NCBI RefSeq assembly: GCF_014203535.1
Contig: NZ_JACHJI010000027.1
Location: forward strand, 1-52,910
Source of the DNA: Streptomyces griseomycini
GTDB taxonomy: Bacteria > Actinomycetota > Actinomycetes > Streptomycetales > Streptomycetaceae
Length of the DNA: 52,910 nucleotides
Reading direction: 5' to 3'
A program made the position numbers and the translations under genes. This document shows positions 1 through 10,500 of the stretch, piece after piece (the first letter of the stretch is position 1; each line of letters begins with the position of its first letter). The notes below the pieces were generated by a model. It was given only the letters and a program-made list of their open reading frames with translations, was not told where the DNA came from and searched no databases.

Positions 1-3000
1 GCGGTCAGGGAGTCGAAGCCGAGTTCCCTGAACGCGCGGGTCGCGGGGAGGGCGTCGGCGGACGCGTGGCCGAGCACGGCGGCGGCCTCGGAGCGAACCA
101 GTTCGGTGAGGTGCCGCTCCTGCTCGGCCCCGTCCAGCCCGGCCAGCCGCCGCGCGAGGTCCGACGTGCCGTCCTGCTCCGCCGGGGTGGCGTCGAGCAA
201 GTCGCGTGCGTCGGGCAGTTCGCTCAGCAGTGCGCTCGGGCGCTGCGCCGTGAAGGTGCCCGCGAACCGGGGCCAGTCGACGTCAGCGACGGTGACCGTC
301 GTGTCGCCGTGGGCGAGGGCGGAGCCGAGGCCCGCGAGTGCCGTGCCGGGGGCCATGGTGAGCAGGCCGAGGCGCTTGAGGTGTGCGGCCTGCCCCGAGT
401 CCTCGACCATGCCGCCGCCGTCCCACGGCCCCCACGCGACGGCCGTGGCGGGCAGTCCCGCCGCCCGGCGGTGCTCGGCCAGCGCATCGAGATACGCGTT
501 GGCGGCCCCGTAGGCAGCCTGACCGCCACTGCCCCAGACCCCGGCGATGGAGGAGAACAGGACGAACGCGTCCAGGGGCGTGTCGGCCAGCAGTTCGTGC
601 AGGTTCCGCGCACCGTCGGCCTTGGCCGCCAGTACGTCGGCGAACTCGGTGAGGTCGTCCGGGTCCAGGTCGGCGAGGGCAGTGGGACGTTCCACGCCCG
701 CCGTGTGGAAGACGGCTGTGAGCGGCGGCAGGCTCGCCAGCATCGTCGCAACGGCGTCCCTGTCGGCCACGTCGCAGGTGGCGAACGTGACCCGCGCGCC
801 GAGACCGACGAGTTCGGCCTCCAGGTCCTCGGCCCCTCGGGCGGTCCGGCCGCGGCGGGCGGCCAGCACGACGTGCTCGGCTCCGTGCGCCGCGAGCCAG
901 CGTGCCACGTGGCCGCCGAGGGCTCCGGTGCCGCCGGTGACGAGGACCGTGCCGTGCGGCGACCAGCCCGCCTCGGACACCTCGCCCACCGGGGCGGGCA
1001 CCAGCCTCCGGCCGAGTACGGTGTCGCCGCGCAGGGCGACCTGGTCCTCGCCGGGCGTGGCGACGGCGACGGCGAGGAGGTCCCCGGTCCGCTCGTCCCG
1101 CACCGGGGGCAGGTCGATCAAGCCGCCCCAGCGGCCGGGGTGTTCCAGCGCGGCGGCCCGGCCGAGGCCCCACAGCATCGCCTGCTCGGGCCCGGTGACC
1201 GCGTCGTCGGCACCCGTCGAGACGGCACCCGAGGTGAGGCACCACAGCGGGGCGTCCACATCACCGAGCGCCCGCAGCAGCCCGACCGTGCTCGCGAGAC
1301 CCGCGGGTGCGGTCGCCTGACCCGCGAGGCTCACGGGTGCGGCCGCCTCGCCCGCGTCGGCGAGGCCCAGCAGCGAGACCACACCGCTCAGCGGCGGCAG
1401 ACCCGTCAGCCGCTCCGCCCAGTCGGCCGTCTCCGGATCCACGGGCAGCACGTGCGTCTCGTCCGCACCGTTCCGCCGCAGCGACGCCCGCACCCACTCG
1501 GCCCGCTCGTCACCGGCCGGCGCCACGACCAGCCAGGCACCGGCGGGCCGGTGCGGCCCGGCGGCCAGCGCACGCCAGTCGACCCGGTAGCGCCAGTTGT
1601 CGGCCGTCAGCCGGTCCCGCTGCTTCCTGCGCCACGCGGACAGGCGGGGCAGCACCGCGCTCAACGGATCGTCGGTCGACACGCCCAGCGTGCGGGCGAG
1701 ATCAGCGGGGTCGCCCTCCTCCACCGCCTCCCAGAAGCGTGCCTCCTCCGGCGACGTCCCCCCGGCGCTCTCCTCGGCCGCCGGGGCGTCCAGCCAGTAC
1801 CGCTCACGCTGGAAGGCGTACGTCGGCAGGTCGACCCGCCGGGCCCCGCTGCCGTCGAAGAGGGCTGCCAGGTCCACCGGGACGCCGTCGACGTGCAGTC
1901 GGCCGATGGCGGTGAGCAGTGCGGTCGGCTCGGGGCGGTCGCCACGCAGGGCGGGGACGAAGGAGGCTTCCGGAGCGCTGAGTTGCCCGAGGCCCGAGAG
2001 CACGCCGCCGGGGCCGATCTCCAGGAAGACGTCGACGCCCTGTTCGCGCAGCCCCGCGACCGCGTCGTGGAAGCGGACGGACTCGCGGACGTGCCGCACC
2101 CAGTACTCCGCCGAGGTCAACTCCTCGGCCGTGGCCCGGACGCCGGTCAGCGTCGACACGATCGGGATCGCCGGCGCCTCGAACGACACGCTCTCCAGCA
2201 CCCGCCGGAAGTCGTCCAGCATCGGCTCCATCAGCGGCGAGTGGAACGCGTGGCTGACCTTCAGACGCGACACCTTCCGACCCGCCGCACGCCAGCGCTC
2301 CGCCACCGCCTCCACACCGGCGACGGCACCCGAGATGACCACCGACGACGGGCCGTTGACCGCCGCGACGCCCACCGTCTCCGGCAGCTCCGGTGCGACC
2401 TCGGCCTCCGACGCCTGGACCGCGACCATCGCGCCACCCGACGGCAGCGCCTGCATCAACGCACCGCGTGCCGACACCACCCTCGCGGCGTCCGCCAGCG
2501 ACCACACACCCGCCACATGCGCGGCGGCCAGCTCACCGATCGAATGCCCCGCCAGCACATCGGGCCGCACACCCCACGACTCCAGCAGCCGGAAGAGCGC
2601 CACCTCGACCGCGAACAACGCCGGCTGCGTCACCCCCGTCTCGCTCAACGCATCGGCGTCATCGCCGAACAACACCCCACGCACCGCCGGGTCGAACGCG
2701 CTCAGCGTCTCCTCCAGCGCCTCGGCGAACACCGGGAAACGATCCGCCAGTTCACGGCCCATCCCCAGCCGCTGCGACCCCTGACCCGAGAACAGGAAAC
2801 CCAGCTTGTGCGGTGTCGCCTCGCCCAGGACGATGCCGGGTCCGCCGCGTCCTTCGGTGAGGGCGGTGAGCCGGTCGGTGGTGGTGCTTCGATCCTCGGC
2901 GAGTACCACGGCGCGGTGTTCGAAGAGGGAGCGTGTGGTGGCCAGTGAGAAGCCGACGCCCTCGGGGTCGAAGTCGGCGGAGGAGGTCACGGCGGACAGT

Positions 3001-4520
3001 AGTTGGCCGGCCTGCGCGCGCAGTGCGTCGGGGGTCCGGGCGGACAGCACCCACGGGGTGACGGCGGGGGCCGGCCGGCCGGCGGTCCGCGCGGGCGCCG
3101 GAGTGTCGCCGTCGGTCGTGGTGTCCGGGTCGGGCGCGGGTGCCTCTTCCAGGATGACGTGGGCGTTGGTGCCGCTCACGCCGAAGGAGGACACACCGGC
3201 GCGGCGGGGTTCGCCGGTCTCCGGCCACGGCCGGTCCTCGGTCAGCAGGGCCACGGTGCCCGCCGACCAGTCGACGTGGCTGCTGGGCTCGTCGACGTGC
3301 AGGGTCCTGGGCAGCACGCCGTGCCGCATCGCCATGACCATCTTGATGATGCCGCCGGCTCCGGCCGCCGCCTGGGAGTGGCCGATGTTCGACTTCAGCG
3401 AGCCCAGCCACAGGGGGCGGTCCGCCGTGCGTTCCGCGCCGTAGGTGGCGATGAGGGCCTGGGCCTCGATCGGGTCGCCGAGGGTGGTGCCGGTGCCGTG
3501 CGCCTCGACCGCGTCGACCTGCGCGGGGGTGAGCCGTGCGCCGGCCAGGGCCTGGTTGATCACCGCCTGCTGCGCGGGGCCGTTGGGTGCGGTCAGGCCG
3601 TGGGACGCGCCGTCCTGGTTCACGGCGGAGCCGCGGATGACGGCGAGGACGGGGTGGCCGTTGCGCCGGGCGTCGGACAGGCGCTCGACCAGGAGCATGC
3701 CGACGCCCTCGCCCCAGCCGGTGCCGTCGGCGCTGTCGGAGAACGCCTTGCAGCGGCCGTCCACCGACAGGGCGCGTTGCCTGCTGTACTCGACGAAGGT
3801 GCGCGGTGTGGACATGAAGGTGGCGCCGCCCGCGAGGGCGAGCGAGCACTCGTCGCGGCGCAGCGCCACCATCGCCAGGTGCAGGGCGACCAGCGAGGAC
3901 GAGCACGCCGTGTCGACGGTGACGGCGGGGCCGACGAGGCCGAGCGTGTAGGCGATCCGGCCCGAGGCGATGCTGCCCGCGCTGCCGTTGGCGAGGAAGC
4001 CCTCGAACCCTTCGGGGGCCTGCGGCAGGCGCGTGGCGTAGTCGTTGTACATGATGCCCGCGAAGACACCGGTCTTGGTGTCCCTGGCCTGCGCGGGGTC
4101 GATGCCGGCGCGTTCGAACGCCTCCCAGGACGTCTCCAGGAGCAGCCGCTGCTGGGGGTCCATGGCGAGTGCCTCGCGCGGGCTGATCCCGAAGAAGGCC
4201 GGGTCGAAGTCGGTGGCGCCCTGGAGGAAGCCGCCGTGCCGGGTGATCGAGGTGCCCGCGTGGTCCGGGTCGGGGTGGTAGAGGGAGTCGACGTCCCAGC
4301 CTCGGTCGGAGGGGAACTCGACCACCGCGTCCCGGCCCTCGGCCACCAACTGCCAGAGGTCTTCCGGTGAGGTGACGCCCCCGGGGTAGCGGCAGCTCAT
4401 CCCGATGATGGCGATGGGCTCGTTCTCCCGTTCCTCGACCTCGCGCAGGCGCCTGCGTGCGGTGCGCAGATCGGTGGTGGCCCGCTTGAGGTAGTCGCGG
4501 AGCTTGTCCTCGTTCTGCAT
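1..4520 (-). CDS. Modular type I PKS, module 3 (KS-AT-KR-ACP), partial at left edge
   Basis: Extends one polyketide chain by a malonyl unit and reduces the beta-keto group to a hydroxyl. Read on the minus strand from ATG 4520, preceded by AAGGAG 10 nt upstream. Residues 1-33 form a basic helical N-terminal docking segment. KS follows (active Cys about 206 in DTACSSS, HGTGT present). AT has GHSIGE (Ser about 660) and HAFH (757-760), the malonyl signature. There is no DH; the post-AT linker leads straight to KR. KR has catalytic Tyr about 1337 with Trp eight residues before it, the A1-type fingerprint (L-configured alcohol expected). The ACP phosphopantetheine Ser (GFDSL, about 1504) lies in the first 11 bases, so the window ends inside the ACP and more modules may follow. 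It starts 53 nt after the upstream PKS gene, in the same direction and presumably the same operon. Confidence 0.93.
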   Translation of the reverse strand, partial: MQNEDKLRDYLKRATTDLRTARRRLREVEERENEPIAIIGMSCRYPGGVTSPEDLWQLVAEGRDAVVEFPSDRGWDVDSLYHPDPDHAGTSITRHGGFLQGATDFDPAFFGISPREALAMDPQQRLLLETSWEAFERAGIDPAQARDTKTGVFAGIMYNDYATRLPQAPEGFEGFLANGSAGSIASGRIAYTLGLVGPAVTVDTACSSSLVALHLAMVALRRDECSLALAGGATFMSTPRTFVEYSRQRALSVDGRCKAFSDSADGTGWGEGVGMLLVERLSDARRNGHPVLAVIRGSAVNQDGASHGLTAPNGPAQQAVINQALAGARLTPAQVDAVEAHGTGTTLGDPIEAQALIATYGAERTADRPLWLGSLKSNIGHSQAAAGAGGIIKMVMAMRHGVLPRTLHVDEPSSHVDWSAGTVALLTEDRPWPETGEPRRAGVSSFGVSGTNAHVILEEAPAPDPDTTTDGDTPAPARTAGRPAPAVTPWVLSARTPDALRAQAGQLLSAVTSSADFDPEGVGFSLATTRSLFEHRAVVLAEDRSTTTDRLTALTEGRGGPGIVLGEATPHKLGFLFSGQGSQRLGMGRELADRFPVFAEALEETLSAFDPAVRGVLFGDDADALSETGVTQPALFAVEVALFRLLESWGVRPDVLAGHSIGELAAAHVAGVWSLADAARVVSARGALMQALPSGGAMVAVQASEAEVAPELPETVGVAAVNGPSSVVISGAVAGVEAVAERWRAAGRKVSRLKVSHAFHSPLMEPMLDDFRRVLESVSFEAPAIPIVSTLTGVRATAEELTSAEYWVRHVRESVRFHDAVAGLREQGVDVFLEIGPGGVLSGLGQLSAPEASFVPALRGDRPEPTALLTAIGRLHVDGVPVDLAALFDGSGARRVDLPTYAFQRERYWLDAPAAEESAGGTSPEEARFWEAVEEGDPADLARTLGVSTDDPLSAVLPRLSAWRRKQRDRLTADNWRYRVDWRALAAGPHRPAGAWLVVAPAGDERAEWVRASLRRNGADETHVLPVDPETADWAERLTGLPPLSGVVSLLGLADAGEAAAPVSLAGQATAPAGLASTVGLLRALGDVDAPLWCLTSGAVSTGADDAVTGPEQAMLWGLGRAAALEHPGRWGGLIDLPPVRDERTGDLLAVAVATPGEDQVALRGDTVLGRRLVPAPVGEVSEAGWSPHGTVLVTGGTGALGGHVARWLAAHGAEHVVLAARRGRTARGAEDLEAELVGLGARVTFATCDVADRDAVATMLASLPPLTAVFHTAGVERPTALADLDPDDLTEFADVLAAKADGARNLHELLADTPLDAFVLFSSIAGVWGSGGQAAYGAANAYLDALAEHRRAAGLPATAVAWGPWDGGGMVEDSGQAAHLKRLGLLTMAPGTALAGLGSALAHGDTTVTVADVDWPRFAGTFTAQRPSALLSELPDARDLLDATPAEQDGTSDLARRLAGLDGAEQERHLTELVRSEAAAVLGHASADALPATRAFRELGFDSLT

Positions 4521-4573
4521 CTGGCGCGTGCTCCTTACGGCGATGCGGGGGAGATCGTTGCGGTCCGTACCGG

Positions 4574-7500
4574 TCACGAGGTTTCGAGTTCGTTGTCGAG
4601 GTAGTCGAAGAGTTCGTCGTCGGTCGCCGCGGAGAGGTCGCCGGAGTCGGCTTCCTCGTCGGTTGCGTCCGCCCGGGTGTCGCTCCACTTGGCGAGCAGG
4701 GCCCGCAGCCGCAGGTCGACCTTGGTGGCGGTGCCGTCGTCGGCGAGGTCGAACAGCGCGCGCTCCAGGCGGTCGAGCTGGTCCAGCACCCCGGTGTCCG
4801 GTTCGGCCTCGGTGCGCGGGAGCAGGGTGAGCACGTGCCGGGTGATCGCGGCGGCCGACGGGTGGTCGAACACGAGCGTCGAGGGCAGCCGGATGCCGGT
4901 GGCCGCGGTGAGCCGGTTGCGCAGCTCCACCGAGGTCAGCGAGTCGAAGCCGAGGTCCTGCAGGGACCTGCCCGGGTCGATGGGGGTGCCGGCCGGGTGG
5001 CCGAGGACGGCCGCGGCCTGTGCGCCGACCAGGTCCAGGACCGTCTGTTCACGGTCCGCCGCGGACTGTCCGGCGATGGTCTCGGTGAACGTCGGGCCGT
5101 CGGCGGGGGCCGTCGTCGCGGCACGGCGGACGGGGGCGCGGACCAGGCCCCGCAGCACCGGGGGCAGGGTGCCGTCGGCCGCCAGGCCGCGCAGCGTCGC
5201 GGTGTCGAGGCGGACCGGTACGAGGACGGGGCGGTCGTCCCGCGTCGCGGCGTCGAACAGCGCCAGGGCGTCCTGGGTGGGCAGTTCGAGGACGCCGGAG
5301 CGGCCGAGGCGGGCCCGGTCGTCCGCGTCGAGACCGGCGGTCATGCCGCTCGCCGCCGCCCACATGCCCCAGGCCAGGGAGACGCCGGGCAGGCCGAGTG
5401 CGTGGCGGCGCCGCACCAGGGCGTCGAGCGCCGCGTTGGCGGCGGCGTATCCCGCCTGGCCGGCGCTGCCGAGGACGCCGGCTGCGGAGGAGAACACGAC
5501 GAACGCGGAGAGGTCGGTCTCCCGGGTGAGTTCCTCCAGGTGGAGCAGGCCGTCGACCTTGGGGCCGAGGACGCGGTCGACCCGTTCGGGGGTCAGCGAC
5601 TCGACGACGCCGTCGTCGACGACGCCCGCGGCGTGCACGACCGCGCCGAGCGGCCGGTCGAGGGAGGCGAGGAGCGCGGCCACCGCGTCGCGGTCGGCGA
5701 CGTCGCAGGCCGCCACGGTCACCTCGGCGCCGAGGGCCGTGAGTTCGTCGCGCAGCGTCGGGGCGCCCTCGGTCGCGAGGCCGTTGCGTCCGGCGAGGAC
5801 GAGGTGGCGTACGCCCCGGTCGGTGACCAGGTGCCGGGCGACCAGCGCGCCGAGGGTGCCGAGGCCGCCGGTGACGAGGACCGAACGCTCGGGGTCGAGC
5901 ACGCCGGGCACGGTCAGGCCGGTGTCGGCGGTGTGCGGCTCCCGGCCGGGAGGGGCCGGCGCCTCGGGTGCGCGGCGGGCGTCGGGCGCGGTGAGCGGGC
6001 CGTCCGGGGTGGCGCGGGTGAGCCGGGGCACGGTCACCCGGCCGTCGCGCACGGCCGCCTGGGGTTCGCCGGAGGCCAGCGCGGCCGGGACGGCGCGGGC
6101 GGACTCGGCGCTGTCGTCCAGGTCGAGCAGGACGAAGCGTCCCGGGTTCTCGGTCTGGGCCGAGCGTACGAGTCCCCATACGGCGGCCTGGGCCGGGTCC
6201 GGGGCCGGGGTGTCGACCGCGCCACGGGTGACGAAGACCAGGCGGGTGTCCGCCGTGCGCTCGTCGGCGAGCCAGTCCTGGGCCAGCGTCAGCGCCCAGG
6301 TCACCGTCGCACGGATCGCCGCCTTCTCGTCCGAGGCGTACGAGGCGTAGGAGGCGTACGACTCGTCCGTCCCGTGCGTCCCGTCCCCGGCGGACGGCCG
6401 GGGGCACGGCGCGAGCAGGTCGCCGACACCGTCGAGGGCGTCGAAGCCGGACACGGACGGCACGTCGAGGCCGAGGTCGTCGGCGCCGGGCCGGTCGGCG
6501 TCGAGCACCGCGAGCCCGGTCGCCGTGGTCTCCTCGGTCTCCGTGCCGAGGCCCGTCCACTCCAGGCGGAACAGGGCGTCGGTGGCCGGCGACGTGGTCC
6601 TGTGCAGCTCGACCGGCCGCATGACCAGTGACTCGATGCTCGCGACGGGCCGGCCGGCCGGGTCGGCGACGGCCAGTGACATCTGGTCCTGCCCGGTGGG
6701 CGACCAGCGCACCCGCAGCGTCGAGGCGCCGGCGGCGTGCAGTCGTACGCCCGAGAAGCTGAACGGCAGCCGGGGGCCGCCGCCGGTCTCTTCGAGGGCG
6801 TGCAGCACCGGCGCGTGCAGGGCGGCGTCGAGCAGGGCCGGGTGCACGCCGAAGCCCTCGCCGCCGGTTCCCTCGGGCAGGGACACCTCGACGTACACGT
6901 CGGAGCCGAGGCGCCAGGCCGCGCGCAGGGCACGGAAGACGGGGCCGTAGTCGTAGCCGAGTTCGGTGAGGCGGTCGTAGACGTCGTCGACGTCCATGGG
7001 TGCCGCGTCCTGCGGCGGCCACGCGGACAGCTCGGTCGCGGGGGCGTCGCCCGTGGTGAGCGTGCCGGTCGCGTGCTCGGTCCACGGCGCGTCCCGGTCG
7101 GCGTCCTCGGCCCGCGAGTGCACCCGGATGCTCCGTGTGCCGTCGCTGTCGGCGCCGACCGTCACGCGCAGGGCCCGGCCGCCGCGCTCGGGCAGCACCA
7201 GGGGGGCGTGCAGGGTCAGTTCCTCGACGGTGTCGAGGCCGCAGTGGCCGGCGGCGTGCAGGGCGAGGTCGAGGAAGCCGGTGCCGGGGAACAGGACCCG
7301 GTCGCCGACGGCGTGGTCGGCGAGCCAGGGCTGGGTCCTCGTGGAGAGCCTGCCGGTGAGGACGACGCCTTCGGAGTCGGGCAACGCCACCGCGGCGCGC
7401 AGCAGCGGGTGGTCGCCGGTGGTGAGTCCGAGGGCCGCCGTCGCGCCGTCGCCCGCGGGCGCCACCGCCGCGGTCAGCCAGTAGCGGTCGTGCTGGAAGG

Positions 7501-10500
7501 GGTAGGTGGGCAGGTCGACGCGGGAGCCGTGGCCGCCGAGCACGGCCGCCAGGTCGAGGTGGACGCCCCGGACGTGCAGCCGCGCGGCGGCGAGGATCGC
7601 CGCGTGCGGCTCGGGCCGGTCGGAGCGCAGCGTCGGCACGAACACGGCGTCGGGGGCGTTGTCCGGGCCCATGGTGGTGAGGGCGCTGCCGGGTCCGACC
7701 TCCACCATGGTCGTCACGCCCTGGGCGGCCAGGCTCGTGACGCCGTCGGCGAACCGTACCGGTTGGCGTACGTGCTGGACCCAGTGGTCCGGTGACGTCA
7801 GTTCCTCGGCGCCGACGGGTGCGCCGGTGAGGGTGGAGACGATCGGCAGCGTGGGCGGGTGGGCGGTGGCGCCCGCCACGACGCGGCGGAACGCGTCGAG
7901 CATGGGTTCCATCAGCGGTGAGTGGAAGGCGTGGCTGACCCGCAGTCGGGTGACCTTGCGGCCCTGTGCCTTGAGCCGGTCGGCGAGGCCGAGCACTTCG
8001 AGTTCGCTGCCGGACAGGACGAGCGAGTCGGGGCCGTTGACGGCGGCGATGCCGATGTTGTCGGAGCACTCCGGTGCGATCTCGCCCTCGGTGGCCCGCA
8101 CCGCGACCATGACGCCGCCCGCGGGCAGGGCCTGCATGAGCGCGCCGCGCGCGGCGACGATCGCGCAGGCGTCGGCCAGGGAGAAGACGCCCGCCACGTG
8201 CGCGGCGGCCAGTTCACCGATCGAGTGACCCGCGAGCGCGTCGGGCCGCAGCCCCCAGGACTCCCACAGGCGGTACAGGGCGACCTCGACGGCGAACAGC
8301 GCGGGCTGGGTGTACTCGGTGCGGTCCAGGACGGTCTGGTCGTCGCCGAAGACCACCTCGCGCAGCGGCAGGTCCAGGAGCGGGTCGAAGTGGGCGCACA
8401 CCTCGTCGAGCGCGTCGGCGAACGCGGGGTGGGCCGCGTACAGGTCCCGGCCCATGCCGGCGCGCTGGGAGCCCTGGCCGGAGAAGAGGACGGCGAGCCG
8501 GCCGCCGTCGGGGGTGCCGCGTACCACGTCGGCGGTGGCGGCGTCCTGGGCCAGCGCGTCGAGTCCCGCGCGCAGTGCGGGCGTGCCGGTGCCGAGGACG
8601 ACCGCGCGGTGGTCGAGCGCGGCCCGCCCGCCGGCGAGGGTGGCGGCGATGTCCAGCGGCCCAAGGTCCGGCCGGGCGTCGACGGTGGCCGCCAGGCGGG
8701 CGGCCTGCTCGCGCAGCGCGGCGGTGTCGCGGGCGGACAGCGCCCAGGCCAGGGGGCGGTCGTCGGGGACGTCGGCCGGGACGGGGGCCGCGGGGGCGGG
8801 CGCGGCCTGTTCGAGGATGACGTGGCCGTTGGTGCCGCTGACGCCGAACGCGGAGACGGCCGCGCGCCGGGGCCGGCCGGTCTCGGGCCACGGCCGCTGT
8901 TCGGGGAGCAGTTCCACGGCGCCCGTCGTCCAGTCCACGTGCTGGGACGGGCGGTCCAGGTGCAGGGTGCGGGGCAGTACACCGTGCCGCATCGCCTGCA
9001 CCATCTTGATGACGCCCGCGATGCCCGAGGCGGCCTGGGTGTGGCCGATGTTGGACTTCAGGGCGCCGAGGAACAGCGGCCGGTCGGCGGGGCGGTCCTG
9101 GCCGTAGGTGGCGAGCAGTGCCTGTGCCTCGATGGGGTCGCCGAGCCGGGTGCCGGTGCCGTGGCCCTCGACGGCGTCCACGTCCGTGGCGGACAGGCCC
9201 GCGTTGGCGAGGGCGGCGCGGATGACCCGCTGCTGCGCGGGGCCGCTCGGCGCGGACAGGCCGTTCGACGCGCCGTCCTGGTTGGTGGCCGAGCCCCGGA
9301 CGACGGCGAGGACCTGGTGGCCGTTGGCCTGTGCGTCGGAGAGCCGTTCGAGGAGGATCAGGCCCGCGCCCTCGCCCCAGCCGACGCCGTCGGCGGCGTC
9401 GGCGAAGGGCTTGCATCGGCCGTCGGGGGCCAGGCCGCCCTGGAGGCTGAACTCGGCGAACGGCGTCGGCGTCACCATGATCGCCGTGCCGCCCGCCAGG
9501 GCCATCGAGCACTCCCCCGACCGCAGCGCCTGTACCGCGAGGTGCAGGGCGACCAGCGAGGACGAGCAGGCGGTGTCCACGGTGACGGCGGGCCCGCGCA
9601 GGCCGAGGGTGTAGGCGACGCGGCCGGAGACGACGCTGAGCGCGTCGCCGGTGAGCCGGTAGCCGTCCATCTCGGGTGCCGCCTGCTCCAGGGTGCCCGC
9701 GTAGCTCTGCGGGGAGGCACCGACGTACACGCCGGTGAGGCTGTCGCGTACGGAGGTCGGGTCGATGCCGGCCCGCTCGAAGAGCTCCCAGGCCAGTTCG
9801 AGCACCTGCCGCTGCTGGGGGTCCATCGCCAGGGCCTCGCGCGGGGCGATGCCGAAGAAGCCCGCGTCGAAGCCGCCCGCGTCGTCGACGAAGGCGCCTT
9901 CCAGGGTGCGGCTGCGGCCCTGGGCCTCCGCGTCGGCCGGGTAGAGCCGGTCGGTGTCCCAGCCCCGGTCGTCGGGGAAGGGCCCGATGGCGTCGCGTCC
10001 TTCGAGGACGAGCGTCCACAGGTCCTCGGGGCTTTGTACGCCGCCGGGGTAGCGGCAGCTCATGGCGACCACGGCGATCGGCTCGTCGGTGGGGCGGGGC
10101 GCGCTGTCGGCGGGTGTGGCGGTGCGCCGCTCGCCGAGCACCGCGGTGTGCAGGTGGCGGGTCAGTGCCTCGGGTGTCGGGTGGTCGAATACGGCGGTGG
10201 CGGGCAGGTGCGCGCCGGTGGCGGTGTTGAGGCGTTTGCGCAGCTCGATGGCGGTGAGGGAGTCGAAGCCCAGCTCGCGGAAGGCCCGGTCGTGGGTGAT
10301 GGCGTCGGGTCCCTCGTGTCCGAGCACCGCCGCCGCGTGACCGCGGACCAGGTCGAGCAGGAGCCGGTGCTGGTCGGCGTCGTTGAGCCCGGCGAGGCGG
10401 TCTGCCAGGGCGCCGCCCGCGGCCGGCTGCTGCGGCGTGTCCTGGGCGGCGAGCGCGATGACGTCGGGTATCTCGCTGATCAGCGGCCGGGAGCGGGCCG

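Noticed and set aside
66..2948. A 960-codon plus-strand frame at the left edge
   Set aside because: It is antisense to the KR and AT of PKS module 3, whose motifs are unmistakable on the minus strand.
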